From assembly GCA_025201705.1 (NCBI GenBank), contig MU616733.1, positions 1 through 48,282 of the forward strand: a DNA stretch of 48,282 nucleotides, written 5' to 3'. Under the pieces are notes generated by a model. It was not told the origin of the DNA and did not search any database. It worked only from the letters and a program-made list of their open reading frames with translations. Origin of the DNA: Dissophora ornata. Its lineage: Eukaryota; Mortierellomycota; Mortierellomycetes; Mortierellales; Mortierellaceae. The stretch's first letter is position 1, and every line of letters begins with the position of its first letter. Of this stretch, positions 31,469 through 43,803 are shown piece by piece. A program made the position numbers and the translations under genes.

Positions 31469-34400
31469 TTACAGGAGAACAGTAGCAATTACGGCTCGAT
31501 GATCCGAGGGCCATGGCTTCAATACTTTCGCATTCTTCTCGCCGCTCCTGCAGAGTTCCTCGCCCATTTTGATCACCATCTCTTTTAGCGCAATTGGGCT
31601 CGACTCTCTGTTCAGCCCAAAAATGTAATCAATTCTATCGTAGTGATCGTCGGCGTCCAGTTCCGGCTTCAGCACTGTCCAAGTAAAACCTGGGCGTTCG
31701 ATCACCTGCAGCTCAGCTTTGTCCTGCTCGTTTAGTCCGTAAAGGTTGTCACTCTTGATATTGATGTTCTTACTGTTCACGCCATCGACAAGGCTGTGGT
31801 AACTTTGATCGCGAATTTGAGTGTGGCTGTTGCCAAGTGCGCCACCAGGGCTGTTGGAGTGAGCACTAGTGTTTACAAAAGATAAAGGGCTCGAGGGGAG
31901 AGAACTAGAGCCCGTCTGCTGCGGTCGGAATGCTCTCCACAGATCCACTAGCCCTGCCCTGTATGCCCGCTCTGTGCTGGGCCAATTGACCGCTAGAGGG
32001 TGCATTCCAGTCATGACTGTCAGTGGCGTCCAATCCAAGTGACTGGGTTCATTGAAATCGCCCGTCAGAAAGATGGGCACATCCTGCTCCTGCTCTGCCA
32101 CCTGCTTGATCTCGTTCAGGATCGCGGTCATTTCCTTGCCTCGGGCATCGACACAGGACTGGACCGCCTCCTCGGCCGTATCCAGGGATGGCTGGTCATC
32201 ATACGGGATCTTGAGGAGCTGGAAGGGCTGGTATGGGAAGTAGAATAGGTGGCAGTTGAACAAGTACATGAACCGCGTGTTCGATGCCCGATGAATGCTG
32301 CCATTTGTTGGGGAAGATGGTGAGGAAGGAGACCGCTCGACAGGCGGGTACTGGCTCTCGGGTAGTCCCTGGTACGGATTTTCAATCTCGGGATGTCGAT
32401 GATTGTTGAGCTGGATCTTGACACCGAACCCTTTCTCGGTCGTGTCCACGATTGGGAACTTTGAGACTATGCCCCAAGGGTTTCTAGGCCCTTTGCTAAA
32501 GGGAAGGAGCTTCTGATCGCTGTAGTACCATCCCGGAAGGTATTGCATCAACTCTGGAAGCATGTATCGTCTACCGCCTGATGCCTCCATGACAGTCGAG
32601 CATTCTACAAAAGAAATCAGGAACGATTGTTAGAGGTCTTGTTGGGATATGAACTACAACCCCCTCCCCCGCATGCGAGTACACGCATCGACTACCTTGA
32701 AGACCGACAACATCCGCTCCAGACGCGAGAATAGCGTTAGCGGTCTGCTCCAATGGCAGACCCCCTGACAAACCGCCATTCCAGATATTGAAACTCATAA
32801 TTCTCAGCTCGATGCCTGCCGCTTGTCGATCGCGTGGCAAGACTCTGGGTAGTGTTACAGGCACCGGAATGGCGTCTTCGCCCTTTAGTAACTGGAACTT
32901 TGCGTCGAAGCCCAAGGCATTGTTAGCACCCTCGATGTCATCAGAGTAAGTCGTGGTCATGGTCTTGTAAGCTTTTTTCCATTCGAGTGCGATCTGGGCC
33001 ATTGCTTGTCTGTAAAGGAATGGTTGTGAGGGCTCGATCTACCAGAAAAAGATGTGTTAGGCGCGGTATATCAAGCTTACTAATCAAATTCACAAAGTGT
33101 AATTAAAATGTGCGCACTGTACCTGCTCCGTGGGCCACTTGGCAAGATTGCCGAATCTCAAATCCTCCTTGCCATCGACATGTCCATATTGAGTATGAAA
33201 GAACGATGGATCGCCCTTGGCTGTTGGCAAATTGTTCAGCAGGGCCTCCAATTCTTCTGGCTCTACAAATGTGTTTAACTGATCCATGAACTCCTGGTGT
33301 CTCTCGGGCGTTCCATAATCCGCATCATTGAAGTACGATAAAATGACCTTTGGCGTGAAATACGTTGCAATGAACGGCACAGATGAATGCAAATCCGTAA
33401 TGATCACATCAAGGGCTTCCATAAACGGCAACAAACAGGCGTGTTCGTCCTGCGTTACTGTAAAGTTTGCGAGGATAAACTTTACGTTTTCGAGCTCCAT
33501 TTGCTCGATCCCTGAGGGATCCTCTGTGTCGTAACCATCCAGTTGTAACGAAGTCGGATGCATCTTCCAGATGAATTTCCAGCGACCCGTCTTTTCCAGA
33601 CGGTGAAAGAGCTGTATCAGGGGCTTTTGGGCCAACATAGAGGTGCTACCGCAGGACGGCGCTACAAGCACAGCGTGCGCAGAATTGAACAAAGACCCTG
33701 TCTTGTGGGCTGTGTACAGCGACAGAATATCATGCGCTGTGTACGGCAGCCTATTTGATTGGCGAGTCATCGGCACCATAAGATCGACAGAGACACCAAT
33801 GATAAGAAAACATACCGATGAAGACTCTATATACATCCAACAAATAGCAACAATGGAGCAAACTCAACTTACGTCTTGTTAAAGTAGCGTGTGAAGTACA
33901 GCGGCACCTTGTGCTCAACTCCAGAGCAGGATGCACATCCATACATACAATGTCCAATAACATTCACGGCCTGGACCCTCTCCGGCAAGGCATCCTTGAC
34001 GGCATCCAGGATCATTTTCTGGGTCAGACCAAAGACACCGTAGTCTGGGTTCATAGATGCTGTCAGCAGAAATACTACTTGATGCTGCTTCTTTGCTTCG
34101 CCTGCATAGTTGCTTGCAGTGCTAGCCGAACTGTTGATGCTCCCATTGCTTCCACCACCACTACTACTACCACTACTGCCTCCATAGTGTCTTACGCCTG
34201 GGCTGTTGCTGTTGTAGTGGTGGTGGTGGCTGACTTCGTTATAGTCGATGTTGCCTAAATAGCACTCATCGGTACGCTCGTACCGATCAAGACGATGATC
34301 CAGGTTCTTGATCGCGTCTAAGATATTCCTTAACGAAAACGGCATGACCTTGACCCAGCCATCAGGATACTGTCGCCGGTAGTAGTCCGTGATCGTCTCC

Positions 34401-34979
34401 TTGGCCACGTTCCAGTCGTACACAAAGACCACGCCTCCGTAGCGATCCAGAAATGGAGCACAGGTTTCGACTTGTGAAAGGTCGTAGTGGCATGGCCTAG
34501 AAACGTCAACAGGGAAGAGGGAAGGGATGAAAAGGAAAAGGGGGGAGAGTCACAGGCATAGGAACAATTGGCGGGTTAGGGGCTCGAAGAGTTACAGGCG
34601 CGCTCACGGACCACTGGGAAGGGAGGCGGAAAAAAAAAAAAAAAAAAAAGAGCTGTCTGCGCTCTACCAAGACAAATGCGAAATTCACACTGGCACGACA
34701 CCAGGGGCGTAGCTTTCTTTGTCAAGAACAAGAGGAGCTGGCACGAGGCATGTCACCATGCTCACTCATTCCTCATGTCCGACGCATTTGAATGCCTTTT
34801 TTTTTTTCTTCTTTGCGTGACAGAAATATACCTGTCGGGGTTGTAGGACACACACGCACACAACAAACACGCATGGACAAGTAGCAATATTGACAGAATA
34901 CTTGCAGAAATATCTTGACCTTGTGGTTGGTATGCTCAGCTGAGGCTGAGGCGGTGGGCACGATTGTAGCGGCAGACAT
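31469..34979 (-). CDS. Glycerophosphotransferase-like / EEP phosphatase fusion protein
   Basis: Six exons (34979-34902, 34737-34691, 34496-33873, 33750-33123, 33038-32696, 32604-31469) all agree in phase and give 951 residues. The N-terminal half resembles the CDP-glycerol glycerophosphotransferase (TagF-type, GT-B) fold: VLVAPSCGSTS near 278, FIWKMHP near 309-315 and DVIITDLHSS near 364-373. In the family the HP and TD/SS motifs bind the nucleotide sugar-alcohol. A Gly/Ser/His-rich insert interrupts it. The C-terminal half (about 535-951) is an endonuclease/exonuclease/phosphatase domain with its catalytic set intact: MSFNIWNG, GLQE across a splice site, NCHL, GDFNEP, RIDYIFG and WPSDHRAV. 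It could make or cleave a phosphodiester-linked glycerol phosphate, but substrates are unknown. Exon 2 is only 47 nt. No signal peptide. The EEP call is very sure, the first domain likely. Confidence 0.78.
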
Positions 34980-35125
34980 TGCGGGGGTTGCGAGGGATCG
35001 TTGTAGATGTGGGGATAGGGGAATGAAGCGAGCGGTGCTGCTATTGTTGCTGCTGCTGATCTTGCTGCGTGTGAGTGTGAACGAGAGAGAAGAGAGAGAT
35101 AGAGAGACGAGTGGATTGGTTTGGG

Positions 35126-35133
35126 TATTTATA
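35126..35133 (-). promoter_or_regulatory. Possible TATA box of the fusion gene
   Basis: The minus strand reads TATAAATA about 150 nt upstream of the ATG at 34979, followed by a leader rich in CTCT and ACAC. Confidence 0.45.
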
Positions 35134-35591
35134 CGCATCTTTCAAAGACGCACATGAACACGGACACGAAACAGAATACGGGATGTGAGGAGGAACAGGA
35201 AGAAATGAAAAAGAACCTACATGCATACGTGTCTGCTCTATCTGACCCTGAGATGCATGCAACCTAACGAGCAGACAGGAGTGAATAAACAATCGCGATG
35301 CAATTGACGCTGCTCCCATTGGACTTCGGGGACGTTGGCCACTCACCACATTCGACGTCTGCACTTTATCTGATCAGCTGCGGTAGGCAGTAGTTCAGCA
35401 CGATATTCTTCTCTTTTTTCTTCGCTCCGAAAGCCGATCACAACTAAAGCATGATATCATTCTCAGGTACGATCGGCTGCGGCGTTGTTCGCGCTCCTTT
35501 ATTAAAAAGCGTGGCTCAAACATTAGTTCAGATGAAACGATACAAAGCTCTTTGTAACGCTAGATCTTTCTTCGAGCCCCACGCGTTCGCC

Positions 35592-38500
35592 TTATCCTCC
35601 ATCCTCGTCCATGTTCATCCGTCTCTGCTGATCAGCCATGATCTGCACCACCGACGCCGCTCCTTCCTCATCCGTCGCCCGCTGATACGCACTACTCGTA
35701 TTCAAAGTATTGTTCCGATTCCGCTCTTTCAGTGGGTTCGGTATTGGCGGAAGTCTCACCTCGCGTGGTATGTATATCTGTCGTACAAGCATGTGCAACA
35801 AGTACGCCACCTTTGGGAACATAAACAGGGTTTGGTACGTCTGCTGAACTGGATCAGTGTGCCCACGGCTACCCCTAATCAAAAACCTCAATCGATCCTT
35901 GAATGATGTTGCTGATCCTCCTATGGCGTGGAACCTGCTTCCGGACTCTATCATAACCCCGCCTGACAAAGGCCCTGATGTCCGTGGGGCCGACAAACGG
36001 TATCGTCTGGTATTAGCGATGCCGCCTCCGATTGTCATGGCCCTAGTAAGTTTGGAAGAGAGGACACTGTCGGTAGGGTGTTCGGTGCTATGAGAGAGCG
36101 TGCTTGGGTGACGTGAACTTCTCTCGATATTCGATTCCAACTCAAGATCATTATCAAAAATGTCTTCAAAGTCGCTGACTGTCGCGTCCGATAAACGGCC
36201 TCGTGGGTTGGTCCCGTGGCTATACGATTGCGTGCTGGAAAGTGGGAAAGTTGCGACGCTGATCTTGCCAGTATGTGATCCCGCGCTTGTCGGTGGTTGG
36301 TAATTAGAGGCGCCGTCGATATCTAGTCGCTGGTCGCTGACCTCCTCTTCTCGTACGTCAACATGCGCTGTATTAAGAGTGCCACCTTCCTCCATATCAA
36401 TCCTCGTCAACGGGTGTATACTTGTATCTCCTTGGTCTGGCCTCCGCGGGCGGGTCTCAGACGAGGACGGATATGGGAATGAATAGGTATAGTCCATCCT
36501 CGCGGTGTCTTCACTGTGCTGCTGATCCAAGATAGAGAGCATTGGCGGTCGATGATCCGCGTCCGCGATCGAATATGTCGAGTATGTTTCATCACCCTCT
36601 GGAATCGTGCTCTGTAGTCTCGTGGGCCTGAAACCGCCCTCACTGTCCCATACATCACCGAGTCCGTGACTGGACGAGCCTCTGTCGCCGTGTTTAGGGA
36701 AAGAATGTGCCCGAGGCGGTACTGTGGTTGTGTCTAGGACAGAAGCTATGCTCGTCAGCGGGTATGCCGTTTGGAAGTCTAACGGCATTGCCAGATCATC
36801 GTACTGCAGCGACCAAGAATACGATGGAGGCCTCGTCAGCTGGTCAAATTTGCTCTCCTTCCCAGCCCGATTCAATGACTGGCACTTTTCCATGAACTTG
36901 TCTTCGAAGTCGCGGCCTTCATGCGGCATCCCAAGGCTGTAGTAAAACTCGACGTAATATTTCCAGACCATGTACTTCCGCCACTGTTGGCGCGTCTGCA
37001 CCACGGCTGGGTCGAACAGGAAGACCAGGAAGAAGAGAAAGCCCTGGATACTGGTCGCAACTGTGGCTGCATAACTCAGCGAGTCCCCGTAAGAGGTTAA
37101 AGCCGCCAGTGTGAGATCAACAATGACTTGAATGAATCCGGAAATGGAGATTGTGATCGGATACAATGCCTGTCGGAGAATTGCCAGCAAGAACGGTCGC
37201 TCTTTGGCATGTAGTACGGAAACACTTTCAATGCCCATTTTAAGCCCTCCTGTCACGTTGGGTAACGCGTTACACGCCTGTGTGCGAGTGCTGCTAGATG
37301 GAGCAGAACCTTCTCCATTCCCGCCATGAGCAGTGGGTGGACTCAATCCGAAGGATGTCATGAATACATCATGCTGCGCTGCTGTCGAAGCGGTGGTTAC
37401 ATCTGATACTTCGCGTTCTCTGCCCTGGTATGCCTCTGTCAAGGAACTTTGATACCCCTCCCGCTGACTTCCTGTTGATCCACGTCGTCGACTCCCTGCC
37501 GAGAACAGGGACGTTGTCTTTTGCTGGATACTTTGGCTCATAGTTCGCAATCTCCCGAAAGTCGAAGTGGTCTGTGTTGGTGGCGTTTCGACCGTGACAC
37601 AACCCATCGTTTGGTTGGCGACTTGTTTAAGGTCCGAACGCGAATGCATGACAGCGATGGCGATTTTGAGCATTACAAAAAGTGTCGAAGCAAAGATCGT
37701 ACTCAGAAATAGAATCATCCATGCATAGTAACAAAGCCAAGCCCACGGCGATCTGACTCTGCAATTCTGCTGGTTGGGCGAGGGAGTGAACCAGCAGTAG
37801 CGCCCACATTCATTAAAGTTAAAATGCCCTGCTGCTGCTGGCGTCGTTGCGAGTGTGAAGGCGAGAATGGGACAGATGGCGATATATTTGGACGGGATCG
37901 ACCTTCGCTCCGTGAACAGGAACACGCCGCAGAGACGAAACGTGCTGACGATGACAAGGGAGCATGTCAACAGCTGGAAGAAGACCTGGATAGCATAGAT
38001 GGACCACCAAGAGCAGGACAAACAAATGCCGAGGTGACATCACAATTGTTTTCCGTGCGCATAAAGAACAGAGTGAATATCCACCTCTATGCCGGAACAC
38101 ATTAAAAAATCGGGAAGCATCAGACACGAAACATGAGATAACACTTACGTAGCACCAAGCTGAGATACTGCATGGGACAAAGGAGGATGCCCCGGTATAA
38201 TCTATCAGAGGTAACAAGCCGAGCAAGTAAGCGAATTTGCTGATTTGACCTGGCATTATTCTTCCAGCGAGTCAATCGTGTGCTACCTGTAATGACGTTG
38301 GCAAGCGCGAACCCAAAGTTTGAGATAGCGATGAAGAAGATGATGAGCATTCGCTTCCTTTGTGTTGGCACTCGCTGCGCTACTCTGGGGGCATGGAGAA
38401 TAATCAAGAGAGACCCGACGAGGCTGAGCCAGTCGGCGACCCTTACAACCACCTGGTGGGGCCGGGGGCCATCGTCACGCTTGCGGTACAGGAGTTTGAT

Positions 38501-38632
38501 AATGAACTCAGCGCTGCTGTACGGTCTATCTGCGGGCGTGAAAGGGAACGTGAATGGGTCCTGCGTCGGGACCCCTTCTCCTGCAAAGAGCTGCGCTCTA
38601 TGAAAGAGAGTCGAAGGGACCCCCGGCGGCAT
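35592..38632 (-). CDS. 7TM receptor of the cAMP-receptor/Git3 type with long tail
   Basis: Exons 38632-38287, 38201-38149 and 37985-35592 agree in phase and give 930 residues. Seven hydrophobic helices can be placed: TM1 about 63-82 (WLSLVGSLLIILHAP), TM2 about 92-115 (MLIIFFIAISNFGFALANVI), TM3 after SISAWCY at 132-157, TM4 168-190, TM5 218-245, TM6 402-428 and TM7 438-462. A Cys before TM3 and Cys residues in the second outer loop (NECGRYCW) could form the usual disulphide. Loop 3 is about 150 residues and the cytoplasmic tail about 470, both Ser/Thr-rich. These features fit fungal G-protein-coupled receptors of the Git3/cAMP-receptor-like class, which sense nutrients and signal to adenylate cyclase; ligand unknown. 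The 163-nt second intron was placed by phase, since all shorter choices break the frame. Confidence 0.75.
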
Positions 38633-38980
38633 TGCAGCGGATATGGATTTGTAGTGCAGCACGAGCAGTCTGCGTTCAAAGAAGTGTCGACGCGCGGTTG
38701 GCAATCGTGAAAGAAGAGAGACGGTGTCGGTGGTATGCAAAGTGGCGATGCAAAGTATAGAGATGGAGGGGGCGGTGGCGGGGTAAAGAAGGAAAGCGCT
38801 TTTGCCCACCGCAAACAGGGGTGGTTCAAAATGGAGACCGGCGTTTTTCCTGCTGCGCTGAAACATGAACCCTGTCCTGCCAGTCGATCTGCAGTAACTG
38901 AAACAAGTTCTACGTAGATGACGATAGTCACTGTCGCCTGTATGCGTCACACGCAGTAGGCTAAACAGGCTTTATTGTCG

Positions 38981-40643
38981 CTACTTCTCTTTCACGATCT
39001 CGAAGGCCATCACCTTGAACCCGATCGTGATCTCCCTCGTCCGTAGCAGCCTCAATCGCTCCCTTGCAAATGGGGCCTCCAACTGTCTCGTCAGCAACTT
39101 GCGCTCGCCCGTGACAAGCACAGCTCGTCCGTTGACCCTCAACATCCGAATCACCTCCTTGACTAGCTTTGGATACAGCTTGCAATTCGTCTTGTGCGTG
39201 CTTTCTCGTTGGCCCCATGGAAGGTCTAAGACACAGGAGTTTGAACCCAAATAATATTAGTCAAGCCCTGGCACTAAACCATGCATGCAAGCTATAGGAG
39301 TATGGCGATCGGGACATACCACTGACAATCAGATCCACGGTTCCAGACCGCAGGCACATGGCCCTCGCGTCGCCCACAAACAAGCTGGGCTGTAGCGATC
39401 GGATAGGGGATCCCGACCCCCGTGAGCTATCCTGACCTGCCTTCAGCAGCATGCCTCTCGAATTTTCCGCCGCCTTCTCGACATTATCCTCCTTGAACTC
39501 AAATCCTGCAAAGAAGGACTTTGGGTAGTGGACTGCGCCGATAATTGGGATCGTTCCAACGCCGGAGCACATGTCGATCACAATATCCCCTGGCTTTGGA
39601 TCAGCCATAGCCAGTAGAGTGTACGCAGTCTCAATCTTGAGGGATGTTCGGCCGTCAACGGGCCGGTACCGGTATGGGCATGTTACCAGTGCCAACGGAA
39701 GTGCCATTCCTACTTGAATCCTTATGTCCTGGCACGTATTCTTTACTCGCCCAGAGTTTTCATCCCAGCTCATTGCAGGTGCCAGAGTATTTGGTTCTGG
39801 CTTAACAAGAATATCCTCCACATTGCCTTGGACCAGTCTTCCAAAGACTTCTACATCAAAGTTTTTTAGATCAACTTTCCACGATGGAAAAACCTTGCCA
39901 GCTATATCTCCAAGTGAGCAGGCATAGTCCTGTGACCGAACTCCGTCATGCTTGATGTCGCCTCGATCAAACGAGGCTCTGAAAGTGACATGCTCCCTCT
40001 CTATCCCACTGCTTGCAGTGCGTGGTCTATCCTCATCGTTGGACAAACTAAGACGCTCAGCCAGGGGGTGTGGCAAAGATCCGAGGACGGATACACCATT
40101 CTGCCACCGCAATCCCAAACGGCCAGCCTCATTGCCTTCCTCATCGCCACCAAGATGGTCACATTTATATTCACGATCCTTGAATTGTTGCGGTTGACTT
40201 TCTTGATGGAATCTGCTGAAGACAAAATCGCGGAAGTCGCCTGGCGAGTCGAAGATTTCTTGAGGAATGGGAATCTCGCCTATTGAGACAAAGGCATTAT
40301 AGATACACAGAGGCGGGTGCTGCACCAGGTTCACCAATGCCTCTGCTGTGGCTCTCCCACTCGGCGTAGTTTCCAGGTTTCGGTATTGGTATTGGTATTG
40401 GTTAAAATTGTCTGCAAGGGCACAAAAGTCTATTGTCACGTAGCCAGATCCGGGCTTGTAGCTGATTTTGGTGGCGGCCGCTACAATGGCTGATGGAAGC
40501 ATATGAGCCGCAACATCTTCGAGTCCAGCAAGTACCGCTAAGAACAACTGAATTGGCTGCTCCCCCTGCCTAGGGCCAGCTAAGCTCTCCTTGGTGCCAG
40601 CACTCTCATGGAATGCTTGTTGATCTGTCGGTGGTTGCTGCAT
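38981..40643 (-). CDS. THUMPD3-type tRNA guanosine-N2 methyltransferase
   Basis: Exons 40643-39320 and 39225-38981 join in phase 1 to give 522 residues. The first half holds the THUMP-like region that binds the tRNA acceptor stem; in it an NFNQYQYQYR stretch and acidic loops interrupt conservation. The Rossmann methyltransferase domain starts with GDIVIDMCSGVGTIPI (about 353-368), the SAM-binding loop, followed by FAGFEFKEDNVEKA and FVGDARAM. The catalytic motif reads SDLPWGQR, split by the intron, where relatives have N/D-PP-F/W. Relatives modify G6/G7 of tRNAs with TRMT112 as partner. The ATG at 40643 is the first in frame in this exon that is not preceded by AT-rich sequence. It overlaps nothing and ends about 350 bp before the receptor gene starts, on the same strand. 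Confidence 0.82.
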
Positions 40644-41762
40644 GCCGATGAGAAATAAAAAAAATTGCAAACACACAAAAGTTATTTTGATTCAAACCAT
40701 ATTTGACTGTGTTCTGAACACCGGGACTCTCATTTGATATATCTTCCTCCTCAACACACTCATTCGAACGACATTGACGATCTTTATACCCGATCAAAGC
40801 AGCCGTCGAGACGCCAGTGTGGGGCCAGTCCCTCTACTCATGGATAATCTGATCCAGCAGATCATCGAGATACGAGATATAGGAAGACACTTTGCAATAA
40901 CGTTGTGAGCAAGAACTTAAAAGAGTATGCGTCATGGTTTCCTGTTGAACCAGTTTGTGTGGCAGGGCTGGTCCATGCGTCCCCGGGTGCATTAAGGGGT
41001 TGAGAAAGACGCACAATTACATGAGAGCCATGCATGATTCCTGGTTTTTTTTGGTCAAGCTGGAGTCCTTGTGCCGCTTTTTTTCCTAGTCTGAACATTT
41101 TGCCGCTTCATAGTTTTCGCGGGTGTGTACTAACGAAGCACAAGATGGGCCATGCGTACAATTATATCGTAAAAGTCCTAAATATCAACGAGGCTGTTTA
41201 TTTTTATTCTTGTTGTTTGTGGCAGTGCTACTGTTTGACAAGTGACCGAGTGAGGGGGTGCGGTCGACTCTTGATTGACGAAACGGCAAACTGTAATTAA
41301 TCTCTTCAAAACTGTGTACCAGAGATGCACTCACAGCTGCAACCGTGGCACTAGTTATCGACAGCTTGGTGGAAACCTTTCGTTGCAAACCATCACTCCA
41401 TCCACCTCGTGGCAGGGATTGGCTGACAACGAGGAATGTGAAAAATAAAAAGAGTATAGTAGACAAGAAGCACAAAGCCGAGAGCACAAAAACAAGGAGT
41501 AGTGCCAACAATTTCGCACACAGGGGAAACTGATGTGAGCCCTCTTATTTTTTAACCCTCCCTCTCTGTCGGTCTTTCTCTCTTTCTCTCTCTTCCTTTT
41601 TCGTTTTGTTCTCTTCCGCTCCACCTTTCTCTTCTCTCTACTCTTGTCGTCTCCTCTACGCGTAGATTAAAGTTGGCCTAGAACCCAATTCCACCCGCAG
41701 CAATATCTGTCCCTTTCCACTTTTGCACAACTCTCTCCCCTGACGCTTGACAACTCACCACC
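40644..41762. promoter_or_regulatory. Divergent intergenic region
   Basis: This 1.1 kb region lies between two head-to-head genes and should hold both promoters. A long CT-rich tract (about 41550-41650) lies ahead of the plus-strand gene. Several short open frames with hydrophobic stretches occur (minus strand 41511-41185), but they start with no ATG and carry no splice pattern, so I leave them out. No RNA gene was seen. Confidence 0.4.
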
Positions 41763-43505
41763 ATGTCCTGTGCCCTCACCGACTGCGAGACCTACTACCA
41801 GTACTTTGAGAAATGCACCAACTACTCTGGGTACGAATCCTCTTTCCACCTCTTGCTGGACACACCTCACCTCACCTCACAGCACCACGGCTCGGCCTGA
41901 CTTCCCGTTGTTGCCCCTCTATTCTGCCGCACTGCACTTACATGTCGTTCGCCATCCCCCGTACATCTTTTCCCGACCACGAAATAGAACCGTTGATTCG
42001 AGCAACCTGGCCTGCCTCTGCACACCCACTGTCATCGCGGCTTACAGTAGGTCTCCTCAGTTCTATTTCCGTCTGCAGCTTAATTGACGAACATATCCCC
42101 TGGCAGGTTGTCCACTCACAAGAAAGGTTTTGCCAAAATTGAAATTTAGCAACATGCTACCCGTGTCTGATCACCATCGCTGGTCAATCCACTGACTTGA
42201 CAGTCGCAGCCTACACCGCTGATTGCCAGAGTGGAACAGGTAATGCTCGTTGGTTTTCTTTTCCTATCCCGAATGCTCTCGGCCTTGTTTGATGTCCAGC
42301 TGCTTACCAGTCTTCTCTTTATTTTACCCCGCTCTCACTCCCACACACACTCTTCTCGCGATCGTGCGCGCATATAATTGGGTCGTACAATCAACACAAC
42401 AACAACAACAATGTTGCGTTGACTTTTTTGTGTAATAACTGTATTAACCAATGACTAAACAGTCAATTCCAGCAACCCAACACTCCCAATCGTCACCAGC
42501 ACAAGTGCAGGCGCTACTCCTACCAGTTCTGGAAGTTCGAACAGCAGTGGAAGTAGCAAGACCGGGATGTACATCGGTATCGGATGCGCCGCCGCCGCCG
42601 TCATCATCATCGTTGCAGCCTTCTTTGTCGCCCGTAGCAGGAAAAACTCGAAACTCAACGACAAGCCATCCGCGACGATTACTCCCACAGCCAACCCAAC
42701 TCAGCCCCCACCACCAATGCAACTGGTTCAGCAGGCCCAGTTTGTGCAACCGCAGCAGTCGCAGCAGGCATTCCAACCTCAGCAGCCCGTGTATGCTCCA
42801 CCCCAGCAGCAGCAGCAGCAATATCAGCAGCCTATGTACACCCAGCCTCGGCAACAGCAGTACCAGCCTCAGCAACAGCAGCAGCAGTACCAGCAACAAC
42901 AGCAGGCTTACATGCAGCCTCAGCAGCAGCAGCAGTACTCTCAGCAGCCACCTACATCTGGATATTACACCACCCCTGCCTACGTGGATCCTAACCAGCA
43001 GCAGCAGCAAGCATACTACCCCACTGTCGTATCTCCCCCAGTCGCCACTCAGCCAACCCCTTCGCCCACATTCGCCACCTCCAATCCGTACTACGACCAA
43101 CAGCAGCAGCAGCAGCAGCCTTCCACTTATCAGAGTGGCATTGCGACTGTAGGCCTCGCTCAGGACCAGGAACAACAAGGCTTCAGCTCCAATTACTTCC
43201 CGGCTCCAATTCCTATGGCCATGCCTGGCCAGTCTCACGCGTACCCTCTACCAGTACCCTCGCCCGCCACAACTGCTATGTCAGCCTCGGTCCCTAATAC
43301 GAACACCGTCTACGAGCCCTCTCCCAGCCAGTCGCCTGCGATTGCTGCCACCGGCGCCGGCGCTGATGCTGATCCCAACACGCCAATCAAGCATGTGGTA
43401 GCGCTGCATGGTCCTCAGTACTATCAGATGGAGGACAATACAGTCCAGCCTACTGGGCCCAAGAACCCTCAGTTTGTTGAAGCTCAACCCGCTTATCATC
43501 AATGA
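41763..43505 (+). CDS. Single-pass membrane protein: Cys-rich ectodomain, Gln-rich tail
   Basis: Exons 41763-41830, 41988-42046, 42150-42239 and 42463-43505 agree in phase and give 419 residues. The first ~75 residues have eight cysteines (MSCALTDCETYYQYFEKC; LACLCTP; CYPCL; ADCQSG). A Ser/Thr-rich stalk, then a membrane helix (MYIGIGCAAAAVIIIVAAFF, about 109-128) follow, then a basic stop (ARSRKNSK) and a ~285-residue tail rich in Gln, Pro and Tyr. This resembles fungal wall-stress sensors and Mortierella-type Cys-rich membrane proteins. There is no classical signal peptide; the TM helix must act as reverse signal anchor, or the true N-terminus is elsewhere. The start has a strong CACCATG context. 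Function is inferred only: cell-surface sensing or adhesion. Confidence 0.72.
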
Positions 43506-43684
43506 AGGATGAGCAGCCTTAGATGAAGAACAACCGAAAACAAAAAGTCGCGTCGAAACCATCCGGCGCAGTTAGAAAAATATATATGTACGTGTAATGG
43601 AGTAAAATTGATAAATACTACAACTGTCTATTTTTTTTATGGTCATAAATATTACATTGAGGCTCTGCCCTACATCTGCACCCT

Positions 43685-43716
43685 TTAAAACTGTGGCAGT
43701 TGCTGTTGATGCTGCT

Positions 43717-43767
<51 letters not shown>

Positions 43768-43769
43768 GC

Positions 43770-43803
<34 letters not shown>

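Noticed and set aside
38040..38110. A separate exon of the receptor (GGATATTCACTCTG region)
   Set aside because: Every way of including it breaks the frame or meets a stop; skipping it keeps phase and restores TM3.
41185..41624. Minus-strand hydrophobic open frames in the divergent spacer
   Set aside because: They lack an ATG start and clear splice sites, and the sequence is CT-rich and AT-rich promoter-like DNA.
42444..43238. 264-codon minus-strand open frame full of Leu
   Set aside because: It is the antisense of CAG/CAA repeats in the membrane protein gene; the Leu runs are an artefact.
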